Positions 55,972-64,000 of a stretch of DNA of 64,000 nucleotides are shown in pieces. A program made the position numbers and the translations under genes. How positions within the stretch are numbered: the first letter of the stretch is position 1; each line of letters begins with the position of its first letter. The notes under the pieces were generated by a model, which had not been told where the DNA came from, searched no databases, and saw nothing but the letters and a program-made list of their open reading frames with translations. Where the stretch lies: assembly GCF_014650555.1 (NCBI RefSeq), contig NZ_BMVE01000007.1:1-64000 (forward strand), given 5' to 3'. Origin of the DNA: Streptomyces goshikiensis (GTDB lineage Bacteria > Actinomycetota > Actinomycetes > Streptomycetales > Streptomycetaceae).

Positions 55972-56230
55972 GTGGGAAGGATAGGCCGGACCGCCCGAGC
56001 CGGGTAAAGTCCCGCATCCCGTGGGCATCCGATGGGTCAAGTGGGGTGTCCGCCGGGCCGAATCGACCTAGAGTGCGGCCAACGCCTATGACCGTTCGGC
56101 CGTTCGCACGATCGGTTTCACGCCAAGAGCCAACGGTCCACGGCCCACGGCCCACGGTCGGTCATACGGCGGCGCGGCGCGCTCCCGTGCGCCGTGCGCG
56201 TACCAATCGGCACACCGAACTGGGGGGTTC

Positions 56231-58969
56231 ATGCGTAGATCCAGAAGGTTGGCGGCCGCTCTCGCCCTGTCCCTGGCCGGCACCGGCGCGGCCGTGGGCC
56301 TCGGCCTCGCCCCGCAGGCGGCGGCACTCACCCCGCCCGTGGCCTTCACCGCCGACCCGCTGTCGACCTGGCAGCCCAACGGCGTCGTCTGGGCCCTCGC
56401 CGAGGCGGGCGGCACGGTCTTCGCCGGCGGCACCTTCTCCGCCGTGCGTCCGCCCGAGGGCGCCGGCGGCAGCGAGCAGCAGGCGGTGAACTTCGTGGCG
56501 CTCGACGCCGCGACCGGAGCCCCGACCTCCTGCAAGCTGTCCTTCACCGTCGGCGGCGGCACCGCCACCGTCCGCGCGCTCACCCTCTCGCCGGACAAGC
56601 GGACCCTGTACGCGGGCGGCTACTTCGGGGCCGTCAACGGCACCCCGGTCTCCAGCCTGGCCGCCATCGACGTGGCGACCTGCACCGTCAAGCCCACCTT
56701 CCGGCCGGCCTTCGCGGCCACCGTACGGGCCCTCGCCGTCACCGGTGACACCGTCTACGCGGGCGGCGACTTCCTCACCGTCGCCGGCCAGCAGCGCGAG
56801 CGCTTCGCCGCCGTCGACGCCACCGACGGGACGCTGCGCCCCTTCGTCGCCAACGCCGACGAGCCCGGGCGCGCCGTCGAGGTCACCCCGGACGGCGAAC
56901 ACGTCGTCCTCGGCGGTGACTTCTTCACCCTCAACGGCACGGACACGCACGCGCTGGCCGTCGTCGACGCCACCAGCGGCGCCCTGACCAAGTCGTACGC
57001 CGGCTTCATCGAGAGGAGCTCGGTGGTCAAGGACATCGCGACCGACGACACCGGCTTCTACACCGCCAACGAGGGCACCGGCGGCGGGGTCTTCGACGGC
57101 CGCATCGCGCTCAACCTCAGCGACTTCAACCAGCGCTGGCGCGACACCTGCCTCGGCGCCACCCAGGCCGTCCTCCCGTACCGGAGCGTGCTCTACAGCG
57201 CCTCCCACGCGCACGACTGCTCCAGCGTCGGCGAGTACCCCGACGGCCAGCGCCACCACCTGCTCGCCCAGCCGACCAGCGGCACCGGCAAGCTCGGCTG
57301 GGCCCCCGACACCAACGACGGCATCGGCGAGGGCATCGGCCCGCGCGTGATGGCGGTCGGTTCCAAGGGCGGCGTCCAGTACCTCTGGGTCGGCGGCGAG
57401 TTCACCACCGTCAACGGGGCGGCGCAGCAGAGTCTGACCCGCTTCTCCTCCACGGGGGACACCGGCGCGCCCACCGTGCCCGTCGCCAGCGCCGTCAGCG
57501 TCAAGCCCGGTGAGGTCCAGGTGCGCTGGCGCACCAGCCTCGACCTGGACGACAGCGCGCTGACCTACCGGATCTACCGCAACGGCGCGGCGACGCCCGT
57601 CGCCACCGTCACCGCGGACTCGCTGTTCTTCAAGCGCCCGCAGGCCTCCTGGACGGACACCACCGTCACCGCGGGCCAGTCGTACACCTACCGGGTCACC
57701 GCGAGCGACGCGGCGGGCAACACCAGCGCCCTGTCCGGGACGGCGAGCGTGACGGTACCGACCTCGGTGGACGGCTACCCGAACGCGGTCCGCGCGGACG
57801 GCGCCCAACTGTACTGGCGCTATGACGAGTCGGCGCTGCCCTTCGTCGCGGACTCCTCCGACGGCGGGAACCAGAGCGGGGTGCACCTGAACGGGCCCGC
57901 CCTGCGCCAGACGCCCGCGGCGGTCACCGGCGCGAGCACGGCGATCGGCTTCAACGGCACGGACAACCGGGTGTACGCGGACAAGCGCCAGAGCGTGGGC
58001 GGCAGCTACACCATCGAGACCTGGTTCAAGACGAACACCACCCGGGGCGGCAAGCTCTTCGGCTTCGGGAACAACCAGGACCGGCGCAGCAGTCAGTACG
58101 ACAAGCACATCTACATGACCAATGACGGCCGGCTCGTCTACGGCGTGTACACCGGGGACACCCGCACCATCACCACCGGCGGCACCGACCGCTACAACGA
58201 CAACCAGTGGCACCACGTCGTCGCCACCCAGGGGCCGGGCGGCATGACCCTGTACGTGGACGGAGCCCAGAAGGGCACCCTCAACGTCACCACGCACGAG
58301 AACTTCGCCGGCTACTGGCACGCCGGCGGCGACAACCTCGACGGCTGGCCCGACCGCCCCACCAGCGAGTTCTGGGCGGGCCAGCTCGACGAGAGCGCCG
58401 TCTACCCGAGCGTCCTGAGCGCGGCGCAGGTCCAGCACCACTACGCCCTGGCCTCCGCCCCGGCGGACTCGGTCGTCCAGGTCACCGCCGCCGAGGACAC
58501 GTACGCCAACGCGGGCGCCCCCGGAAGCAACTACGGCACCTCGGGCTCGCTCGCCGTGCGGGGCACCTCCCCGTACGCCAGCTACCTGAGCTTCAACCTG
58601 CCCGCCGCACCCGCGGGCACGGTGCTCAAGTCGGCCACGCTCAGCGTGAAGACCAGCACCATGAGCGGCGCCGGAACGACGGACACCGTCTCGGTCGTCC
58701 CGATCACCGGATCGTGGACCGAGAGCGGGACGACGTACAACAACCGCCCCGCGCTCGGCGGCACGGCGCTCGGCGCCTTCGCCGGGATCCCGGACGGCTC
58801 GGCCGTGCACACCACCGGGCTGACCACGGGCACCGTCGCCGCGGCCCTCGGCGGCGGCTACGGCCTCGCGCTGACCAGCGGCGGGACGGACGCGCTATGG
58901 CTGTGGTCCTCGGAGGCGGCCGCGGGCGAGGCTACGCCGCAGCTCATCCTGACGTTCGGGGCGCCGTGA
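56231..58969 (+). CDS. large secreted protein: beta-propeller-like, FN3, LamG and DNRLRE domains
   Basis: 912 aa from ATG 56231. Signal peptide of about 32 residues (RRLAAALALSLAGTGAAVGLGLAPQAAA). Residues about 35-410 carry a repeated GGxFxxVNG pattern (AGGTFSAVRP, AGGYFGAVNG, AGGDFLTVAG, LGGDFFTLNG, VGGEFTTVNG), typical of delta-60/propeller repeats. A fibronectin III domain follows (about 415-510), then a LamG/concanavalin domain (about 512-745; SYTIETWFKTNTTRGGKL, WHHVVATQGPGGMTLYVDGAQKG) and a C-terminal DNRLRE/CBM96-like domain (about 750-912; YLSFNLPAAPAGTVLKSATLSV). Probably a carbohydrate-binding or adhesive surface protein. A strong hairpin follows. Confidence 0.85.
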   Translation: MRRSRRLAAALALSLAGTGAAVGLGLAPQAAALTPPVAFTADPLSTWQPNGVVWALAEAGGTVFAGGTFSAVRPPEGAGGSEQQAVNFVALDAATGAPTSCKLSFTVGGGTATVRALTLSPDKRTLYAGGYFGAVNGTPVSSLAAIDVATCTVKPTFRPAFAATVRALAVTGDTVYAGGDFLTVAGQQRERFAAVDATDGTLRPFVANADEPGRAVEVTPDGEHVVLGGDFFTLNGTDTHALAVVDATSGALTKSYAGFIERSSVVKDIATDDTGFYTANEGTGGGVFDGRIALNLSDFNQRWRDTCLGATQAVLPYRSVLYSASHAHDCSSVGEYPDGQRHHLLAQPTSGTGKLGWAPDTNDGIGEGIGPRVMAVGSKGGVQYLWVGGEFTTVNGAAQQSLTRFSSTGDTGAPTVPVASAVSVKPGEVQVRWRTSLDLDDSALTYRIYRNGAATPVATVTADSLFFKRPQASWTDTTVTAGQSYTYRVTASDAAGNTSALSGTASVTVPTSVDGYPNAVRADGAQLYWRYDESALPFVADSSDGGNQSGVHLNGPALRQTPAAVTGASTAIGFNGTDNRVYADKRQSVGGSYTIETWFKTNTTRGGKLFGFGNNQDRRSSQYDKHIYMTNDGRLVYGVYTGDTRTITTGGTDRYNDNQWHHVVATQGPGGMTLYVDGAQKGTLNVTTHENFAGYWHAGGDNLDGWPDRPTSEFWAGQLDESAVYPSVLSAAQVQHHYALASAPADSVVQVTAAEDTYANAGAPGSNYGTSGSLAVRGTSPYASYLSFNLPAAPAGTVLKSATLSVKTSTMSGAGTTDTVSVVPITGSWTESGTTYNNRPALGGTALGAFAGIPDGSAVHTTGLTTGTVAAALGGGYGLALTSGGTDALWLWSSEAAAGEATPQLILTFGAP

Positions 58970-59004
58970 CGTGACGTACGCGATGTGACAGCGGGCTGAT
59001 ACAC

Positions 59005-59036
59005 GAGGGGCGCACCCCGGCCGGGGTGCGCCCCTC
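59005..59036. terminator. perfect 32-bp palindrome, bidirectional
   Basis: GAGGGGCGCACCCCGG followed directly by its exact reverse complement (59005-59020, 59021-59036). It lies 36 bases after the large secreted protein and 13 bases before the stop of the convergent 162-aa gene, so it terminates both. Confidence 0.85.
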
Positions 59037-59048
59037 CGTACGTCGGGT

Positions 59049-59537
59049 TCACGGCCCGGGGGAAGTGGGCTTCGGCGGCCCGGACGCCGGTTCCACCTCC
59101 AGGAAACGCCGTCGGCGCGGGCCCCGGTACAGCAGGCACTCCCAGCCCATCGGCTCCAGCACCGCCGCGCAGGCCGTCAGGCGCTCCTGTTCCTCCTCGG
59201 CCGCGCCGCCGCCGGGCGGGACCGGCCAGGTCACCTCCACCCGCCCCGGCTCCGCGGCGGCGGCCACCCGGTAGCCGGTGCGCGTCCGCCGCCCCGCCGC
59301 GTCCACCGCCGACGGCGTGATCCCCGCCGCCTCCAGTACGAGGGCCACCGCGCGCGGCATCTGCCGCAGCTCCCACGGCGCGGGAACCCCCGTGCCCGCC
59401 CCGGCGTTCACCAGGCGACGGATCTGAAGCAAGCCCTCGTACGCCGTCCGCAGCTCCCGGGCGCGCGAGGCCGCGTCCCCGAGGTCCGCCGGCCCGTCGC
59501 CCGTGGCGGGCTCGAACCCCTGCCCGGGTACCGTCAT
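59049..59537 (-). CDS. hypothetical protein, 162 aa
   Basis: From ATG 59537. Residues about 20-60 are helical (ARELRTAYEGLLQIRRLVNAGAGTGVPAPWELRQMPRAVALVLEAAGI), the middle is beta-like (GYRVAAAAEPGRVEVTWPVPP), and the end VLEPMGWECLLYRGPRRRRFLEV is basic. No family is recognised, no signal peptide, one Cys pair. Codon use supports coding. Confidence 0.65.
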   Translation of the reverse strand: MTVPGQGFEPATGDGPADLGDAASRARELRTAYEGLLQIRRLVNAGAGTGVPAPWELRQMPRAVALVLEAAGITPSAVDAAGRRTRTGYRVAAAAEPGRVEVTWPVPPGGGAAEEEQERLTACAAVLEPMGWECLLYRGPRRRRFLEVEPASGPPKPTSPGP

Positions 59538-59642
59538 CCCCCACCGTCCTTCGCCGCACAGGTCGCGTCTGAGTACCTCATGCCCAACGGCCTGAGTATC
59601 CGCCCCGATTCCCCGCGGCGCCGCCGGTGATCGAATGAGGGC

Positions 59643-59936
59643 ATGACCTCAGCCGCCCCGCGCCCCGCGCTCCGCCCGCGCATGCAGCACGTGACCACCG
59701 CCGGCACCGCGCTGGCCGTGGCCCTGGTCCCGCTCGTCGTGGGGGTCCTGGTCGCCAAGGGCCTGGGAGCGGACCCGCTGACCCCGGTCAACGCCCTGAT
59801 CAGCGGCGGCGGCCAGCGGGCCGGGCTGCCGCGGGCGGAATGGCGCCGCCGCCGGTACCGCACGATGCACCGGCTGCGCACCGCCCGCCGCGACACGGCC
59901 GCCCGCTGCGCCCACGTGTGCGGCCGCCGCCCCTGA
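59643..59936 (+). CDS. small single-span membrane protein, 97 aa
   Basis: From ATG 59643. It has one hydrophobic segment (TAGTALAVALVPLVVGVLVAKGL), an N-terminal Arg-rich part and a cytosolic, very basic tail (RAEWRRRRYRTMHRLRTARRDTAARCAHVC). The ribosome site is weak. No family is recognised. The real existence is likely from codon use but not certain. Confidence 0.5.
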   Translation: MTSAAPRPALRPRMQHVTTAGTALAVALVPLVVGVLVAKGLGADPLTPVNALISGGGQRAGLPRAEWRRRRYRTMHRLRTARRDTAARCAHVCGRRP

Positions 59937-59950
59937 GCCCCGCCGCACGT

Positions 59951-60040
59951 CCCGCCCGGTAGCCCGTCACCCCGCCCCGTCCCGCCCGGTAGCCCGTCAC
60001 CCCGCCCCCTCCCGCCCGGTAGCCCGTCACCCCGCCCCGT
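59951..60040. repeat. three tandem copies of a 30-bp unit
   Basis: Units at 59951-59980, 59981-60010 and 60011-60040 start CCCGCCCGGTAGCCCGTCAC and are almost identical, differing by one or two bases. The last copy overlaps the stop codon and final codons of the P-loop protein on the minus strand. The unit is ten codons long; each contains a TAG on the plus strand. Confidence 0.9.
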
Positions 60041-60569
60041 TCCGCCGGGGCTCCTGGGCCCCGAGCCAGACCGCCGCGGCCCTCGGGGTGCGCAGGCGGA
60101 CCACGTGCAGCGGGGCGAACCGGGCGTCGCCCGCCCGCCGGGCGATCTCGGCGCGCCGGGCCCCGTACTGCGACCAGGCCCACCACGCGGGGTGATCGGA
60201 GCGCAGCCACTCCCGCCACTTCTCCCGGTTCCCGCCGAACAGCCGCTCCCGCAGCAGGCTCCGGCGCAGCGAGCGCAGCAGTACGCGCCGCATCACCACG
60301 CGCCGGGGGAGGTCGAGCCACACGATGGTGTCGGCCCGCTCCCACAGCAGGTCCCGGACTTCCGGATAGCCCAGGGAGTCGAAGATCCACCGATCCGTCC
60401 CGGCCAGCCGCGCCGTGTCCTCGGCGAAGGTCGCGCTGACCGCCCACCCCGGCCCGCCGAAATGGAGCGCGTCCATCTCGTGGAACGGCAGCCCGAGCCG
60501 CCGCTCCAGTTCCCGGGCCAGGGTGGACTTCCCCGCTCCGCTGATTCCGACCACCAATACGCGCCGCAT
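60027..60569 (-). CDS. P-loop NTPase, adenylate-kinase/FlaR-like
   Basis: 180 aa from ATG 60569. Walker A is VVGISGAGKSTLARELERRLGLPFHEMD (residues 6-33; GISGAGKST); WIFDSLGYPEVRDLLWERADTIVWLDLPR carries Walker B-like residues; the lid-like RSLRRSLLRERLFGGNREKWREWL and a C-terminal RLRTPRAAAVWLGA follow. It resembles the DNA topology modulation (FlaR)/small kinase group and probably phosphorylates a nucleoside- or small-molecule substrate. The last few codons lie inside the 30-bp repeat array, so the C-terminus may vary between strains. Confidence 0.87.
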   Translation of the reverse strand: MRRVLVVGISGAGKSTLARELERRLGLPFHEMDALHFGGPGWAVSATFAEDTARLAGTDRWIFDSLGYPEVRDLLWERADTIVWLDLPRRVVMRRVLLRSLRRSLLRERLFGGNREKWREWLRSDHPAWWAWSQYGARRAEIARRAGDARFAPLHVVRLRTPRAAAVWLGAQEPRRNGAG

Positions 60570-60692
60570 CCGCGGAGATTAGCGGTCGGGCCCCCGGGTC
60601 GTCGCCCCTTTCCCGCGCGGATGGAGCCGGGCGACCCGATCCTCGCCGGGCTTCGACCGGGGCCGTCGGCCGTCGGCCGTCTCCGGGCCGCG

Positions 60693-61169
60693 TCAGAGCG
60701 TGGGCTGCCCGTACTGGCGGACGCACAGGTCCACGATCGACGGCGGTGCGGCGCCCTCCGCCGCCGCGCACAGCTCGTCGACCCGGGGCAGCCGGCCCTG
60801 CGGCCGGGGGACCCGCGGCGCCGTGGGCCTGGCCGGGCGCACCCGGCGCGGCGGTACGGCGGGTTTCGCGCGCCGTTCGGAGGGCGGCCGGGCCCCCTTC
60901 GCGAGGGGCCGGCTCGGGTCGGGCTCCGCCCCGGGGCCGCTCTCCGGCCCCGCGCCCGGCAGGTCGCCCAGCGGCAGCGGGAGCGGTACGGACAGCGCCG
61001 GCAGCGGCCCGGCGTCCCCCGGCAGCACGGCCCCGCCGGGTACACCGGCGGTGTCGGGCGCGCCCACGGGCGGTACGGAACCCCGCGCGGGATCCGGGGC
61101 CCCCGGGCCGACGGAGACGCATCCGGCGCTCGCGAGGAGGGAGAGGGGCACGGCCCGTCGCAACTGCAT
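60693..61169 (-). CDS. putative lipoprotein, Pro-rich
   Basis: 158 aa from ATG 61169 (GGTGGAG directly upstream). The N-terminus QLRRAVPLSLLASAGCVS ends in a lipobox-like ASAGC, so Cys18 may be lipid-modified, although the -3 position is not ideal. The mature part is mostly Pro, Ala, Gly and Arg with low complexity; only the last 30 residues (RVDELCAAAEGAAPPSIVDLCVRQYGQPTL) look ordered, with two Cys. No family is recognised. Confidence 0.68.
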   Translation of the reverse strand: MQLRRAVPLSLLASAGCVSVGPGAPDPARGSVPPVGAPDTAGVPGGAVLPGDAGPLPALSVPLPLPLGDLPGAGPESGPGAEPDPSRPLAKGARPPSERRAKPAVPPRRVRPARPTAPRVPRPQGRLPRVDELCAAAEGAAPPSIVDLCVRQYGQPTL

Positions 61170-61369
61170 CGCTCCACCATGCCGCACGCCCGGCCCGCCC
61201 GAGTGCCGCTCTCACGCATCCGGGTGACGCTGATTCAGGGCGGGTGGCGGGAATGCCCCGCGCCCCGAGGGAATTGGAACGACGGTGCGGGCGGTGGGGG
61301 AGGCGCGACCCCCGGCGCTCCGCGCTGCCGTGTCCGGTTCGTCGCCTGCCCCGTACGGAGTGCCGATTC

Positions 61370-62674
61370 ATGACCGATGCCGATGCCGATGGCGATGCCG
61401 TCGCTCCCGCCCGTACCGCTGCCGTCGCGCCCGGCAGCAGCCCCTGGAAGGGCTGGGCGGCCGTATCGGCCGTCTCCCTCGGGATCTTCTGCCTGATCAC
61501 CTCCGAGCTGCTGCCCGTCGGCCTGCTCACCCCGGTCGGGGACTCGCTCGGAGTGTCCGACGGCACCGCCGGACTGATGGTCACCGTGCCCGGCCTGATC
61601 GCCGGGTTCTGCGCACCCCTCGTCACCGTCGGCGCCGGACGGCTGGACCGCCGCCTCGTCCTGTGCGTGCTGATCGCCCTGATGGCCGTCGCCAACCTCG
61701 CCGCCGCCCTCGCGCCCGGCTTCGCCGTGGTCCTCGCTGCCCGGCTGCTCGTCGGGGTCAGCGTCGGCGGGTTCTGGGCGATAGCCGGCGGACTCGCCGT
61801 CCGCCTGGTCCCCGAGCGCCACGTCGGCCGGGCCACCGCCGTCGTCTTCGGCGGCGTCCCCACCGCCTCCGTGCTCGGCGTCCCCGCCGGGACCCTGCTC
61901 GGGGAGCTCGGCGGCTGGCGCACGGCCTTCGCCGCCGTGGCCGCCCTCGGCCTCGTCACGCTGATCGCCCTGCTCCTGCTGCTGCCGGCGCTGCCCGCCG
62001 ACCGCGGCATCCGCTTCGGGGAACTCCCCGCCCTGCTGCGCGACAACCGGGCCGTGCGCGCCGGAGTGATCGTCACCTTCCTCGTCGTGACCGGGCAGTT
62101 CACCGCGTACACCTTCGTACGGCCGATCCTGCGGGACGTCTCCGGCATCGACGCCGAGTACGTCAGCACCCTGCTCCTCGGATACGGAGTGGCCGGGGTC
62201 GCCGGGAACTTCCTGGCCGGCGCGCGCGATCCCCGCCGGACCCTGCTGGTGGTCAGCGCCTCCCTCACCGCGGTGCTCGCCCTGATCGCCACCCTGCCCG
62301 GGGCCTTCGCCGGTACCGCTCTGCTGCTCGCCTGGGGGCTCGGGTACGGCGGGGTGTCGGTGAGCCTGCAGAGCTGGATGATCCGGGCGGCGCCGCGCGC
62401 GGCCGAGGCCGCCTCGTCGCTGATGGTGGCCATGTTCAACCTCGCGATCGCCGCCGGCGCGTTCGCCGGGGGTCTCGCGGTCGACGGCCTCTCCGCGCCG
62501 GCCGCGCCGCTGACCGGGGCCGCCCTGATGCTGGCGGCCGCCGTCACCATCGGGACGACCTCGGTCTCGGCCCGCCGCCGGGAGCCGGCCGCCGGGATCC
62601 CGGACCACCCGCGCCGGGCGGCGGAGGCGAGCCGGACGGCGGGGGCGGAAGTCCCGTACAAAACGGATGGATAG
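61370..62674 (+). CDS. MFS transporter, DHA1 (NepI/AraJ-like) family
   Basis: 434 aa from ATG 61370. Twelve predicted helices, starting with WAAVSAVSLGIFCLITSELLPVGLL, and the DHA1 signature of motif A in GRLDRRLVLC. RLLVGVSVGGFWAIAGGLAVRLVP is motif B-like, and VPTASVLGVPAGTLLGELGGWRTAFAAVAALG is motif C of exporters. The first 25 residues are acidic and variable. It probably exports a small molecule, such as a purine, sugar or drug. It starts 200 bases from the divergent lipoprotein gene. Confidence 0.88.
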   Translation: MTDADADGDAVAPARTAAVAPGSSPWKGWAAVSAVSLGIFCLITSELLPVGLLTPVGDSLGVSDGTAGLMVTVPGLIAGFCAPLVTVGAGRLDRRLVLCVLIALMAVANLAAALAPGFAVVLAARLLVGVSVGGFWAIAGGLAVRLVPERHVGRATAVVFGGVPTASVLGVPAGTLLGELGGWRTAFAAVAALGLVTLIALLLLLPALPADRGIRFGELPALLRDNRAVRAGVIVTFLVVTGQFTAYTFVRPILRDVSGIDAEYVSTLLLGYGVAGVAGNFLAGARDPRRTLLVVSASLTAVLALIATLPGAFAGTALLLAWGLGYGGVSVSLQSWMIRAAPRAAEAASSLMVAMFNLAIAAGAFAGGLAVDGLSAPAAPLTGAALMLAAAVTIGTTSVSARRREPAAGIPDHPRRAAEASRTAGAEVPYKTDG

Positions 62675-62978
62675 GGCGGATCGACTGTCCGGCTTGACCG
62701 GGGCCGTCCCGAAGGGCAAGAGTGCGCCGATCAAGAACCACCGCTCGGGCCGTACTTCGGAGATCCTCAGCATGCGCATAACCGTTCGCTCTTCGCTCGC
62801 TCCGGCTCGGCCTTCCGCTGCGGCCGTGACCGGCGGTTCTCTCACGACCGGCGGCCCCGGCGGGCCCGCCGTCGCCCCGGGCACGGTCCTCGCCGCGTGG
62901 CGGCGCGGGGCCTGACCGGCCGGGTGGAGGCCGCCGCCGCACCGCCGCGCCGGCCTCCGCCCCCGCCGGGAGACAACC
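62675..62978. other. 304-base gap without a convincing gene
   Basis: A small plus-strand frame from 62667 to 62915 overlaps the MFS end, but has a low-complexity, non-conserved product. An ATG at 62772 (MRITVRSSLAPARPSAAAV) resembles the start of a signal peptide, without a downstream domain. I see no RNA gene. The ribosome site of the next gene is at about 62968. Confidence 0.4.
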
Positions 62979-63764
62979 GTGTCCCACCACCCCGATGAGA
63001 GCGGGGCCGTCCTCCCCGACGACCGCCTGCTCGTACGCCCCTACGTCGCGCCCTCGGGCCGTCCGTCCCCCTCGACGGCGCCCGCCTGGCCCCGGAGCGG
63101 TCCCGCCGCCACCCGCCGCGCTCCCGCCCCCGACCCCGTGCCCGCACCCGACCCTGCCCGCGGTCCGGGTTCCGCTTCTGCTGCCGCCGCAAGCCCGGAA
63201 CGGACCGCGCGGCGCGGCCGCCGACTGCCGGTGGCGGTGTCCGTGCTGCTCGGGCTGGGCGTGGTGGGCGGTCTGGCGCTGCTGCTGACCGGGCCCGAAG
63301 AGCGCCGGCCGGAGCGGGCGGTGGCGCCGCCCGGGCTGTCCGTACCGGTACTCCCGGAGCGCAGCCCCGGCGCCGGAGCCGAGCCCTCGCCCGGGCCGTC
63401 CACGCCGCCCCCCGCCTCACCGCGCCCCTCCGTACCGGCGTCGGCGTCGGCCTCCGCCCGGCCCGGGTCCGCCCCCGGCGTCTCCACGAGCCCGACCGCG
63501 CCCGCGTCGGGCTCCGCCCCGGCGGGCACGCCGTCCGCCGGGATCACGGCCGCCGGGGGCGGGACGCTGCGCCCGGGGGACCGCGGATCCGAGGTGCGGG
63601 CCCTCCAGGAGCGGCTCCACGGGCAGGGGTTCACGTACGTCGTGGTCAACGGGGTCTACGACGGCCGGACCCGGCGCGGTGTCGCGCAGTTGCAGAGCGA
63701 CCGAGGCATCAGCGGCGATCCGCAGGGCGTCTACGGCCCGGCCACGCGAGCAGCCTTCGGCTGA
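62979..63764 (+). CDS. membrane-anchored peptidoglycan-binding protein
   Basis: 261 aa from GTG 62979 (GGGAG upstream). A variable Pro-rich cytosolic N-terminus is followed by one transmembrane helix (LPVAVSVLLGLGVVGGLALLL, about 85-105), a long Pro/Ser/Ala-rich extracellular linker, and a C-terminal PG_binding_1 domain (about 197-261): LRPGDRGSEVRALQERLHGQGF, VVNGVYDGRTRRGVAQLQSDRGISGDPQGVYGPATRAAF. It is anchored in the membrane and reaches the cell wall through the linker. Often such proteins are co-encoded with a sensor or sigma factor; none is adjacent here. Confidence 0.87.
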   Translation: MSHHPDESGAVLPDDRLLVRPYVAPSGRPSPSTAPAWPRSGPAATRRAPAPDPVPAPDPARGPGSASAAAASPERTARRGRRLPVAVSVLLGLGVVGGLALLLTGPEERRPERAVAPPGLSVPVLPERSPGAGAEPSPGPSTPPPASPRPSVPASASASARPGSAPGVSTSPTAPASGSAPAGTPSAGITAAGGGTLRPGDRGSEVRALQERLHGQGFTYVVVNGVYDGRTRRGVAQLQSDRGISGDPQGVYGPATRAAFG

Positions 63765-63814
63765 GCGCCCTTCGGCCGGGCGGCCTTCGGCCGAGCCGCC
63801 CACTGCCCCGTCCT

Positions 63815-64000
63815 TCAGCGGCCGCCCGCGACCCGCAGGACGGTTCCGGTGGTGTACGAGGCTTCGGGGGACAGCAGCCAGGCGATGGCCCCGGCGATCT
63901 CCTCGGGCTGCCCGGGCCGCCCGAGGGGGATCCCGGCGGCGGCCCGCGCCGGGCGGTCGGGGTCGCCCATCGCCGCGTGCATGTCGGTCTCGACGATGCC
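63815..64000 (-). CDS. short-chain dehydrogenase/reductase, C-terminal end (cut by window edge)
   Basis: 62 codons up to the window edge, ending at a TGA at 63815. The product G-I-V-E-T-D-M, then IPLGRPGQPEEIAGAIAWLLSP and YTTGTVLRVAGGR is the usual SDR C-terminus (substrate loop, RxGxPEEIA, and the final G-x-x-xxVDGG-like turn). The catalytic Ser-Tyr-Lys lies outside. Substrate unknown. Confidence 0.85.
   Translation of the reverse strand, partial: GIVETDMHAAMGDPDRPARAAAGIPLGRPGQPEEIAGAIAWLLSPEASYTTGTVLRVAGGR

Noticed and set aside
62667..62915. A small gene between the MFS exporter and peptidoglycan-binding protein
   Set aside because: No convincing ribosome site for the frame start, overlap with the MFS end and a low-complexity product.

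Overview
This window is a high-GC actinobacterial chromosome segment, almost certainly Streptomyces or a close relative. The evidence is the strong GC3 codon bias, many GTG/TTG starts and leaderless genes, and lineage-typical proteins: a Streptomyces subtilisin inhibitor, an NsdA/NsdB-type regulator, DUF397, DUF5997 and DUF6400 proteins, roadblock/LC7 cassettes, a SpoIIE phosphatase and an SCO4226-type nickel-binding protein. No rRNA, tRNA, CRISPR array, prophage or polyketide/NRPS cluster was seen. The only transposon trace is the N-terminus of an IS5-type transposase cut by the left edge.

Layout. 0-9 kb: a Ddn-type reductase, a divergent DUF5997 / HTH-less LysR-effector pair, a serine hydrolase diverging from a flavin oxidoreductase-acyl-CoA ligase operon, and a ChaA-type antiporter. 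9-22 kb is an acyl-CoA region: a secreted acylase (penicillin/AHL acylase family), three more AMP-forming CoA ligases (one a PaaK), a crotonase, a double-OB-fold DUF35 protein and two thiolase-like proteins that both lack the nucleophilic Cys. 22-31 kb: LtrA, an ACT protein, a large LuxR-like ATPase whose HTH has decayed, and a tightly coupled four-gene operon (XRE regulator, HExxH metallopeptidase, MAB_1171c-type membrane protein, FAD monooxygenase). 32-39 kb: a Tat-exported 3-ketosteroid dehydrogenase-like flavoprotein, an APH-like kinase diverging from an NsdA/B-type regulator, and a PAS-SpoIIE phosphatase. 39-47 kb: a KimA-like potassium permease, PucR and TetR regulators, a free-standing IclR-type HTH and a roadblock/DUF4388 operon. 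47-64 kb: small proteins, a sirtuin, GNAT, a protease inhibitor, a GH5 glycosidase, a HAD phosphatase, a large secreted propeller/FN3/LamG protein, a MFS exporter, a peptidoglycan-binding protein and a SDR truncated by the right edge.

The most interesting pattern is a near-identical 17-bp palindrome (TCTGA-N7-TCAGA) that occurs three times. It lies in front of the flavin oxidoreductase/CoA-ligase operon, in the divergent promoter of the FadD19-like ligase and the crotonase-DUF35-thiolase operon, and in front of the KstD-like gene. This suggests one repressor controls a dispersed steroid- or terpenoid-like acyl-CoA catabolic regulon. Other leads are the XRE/metallopeptidase/membrane/FAD operon and a roadblock cassette with no GTPase or kinase beside it.
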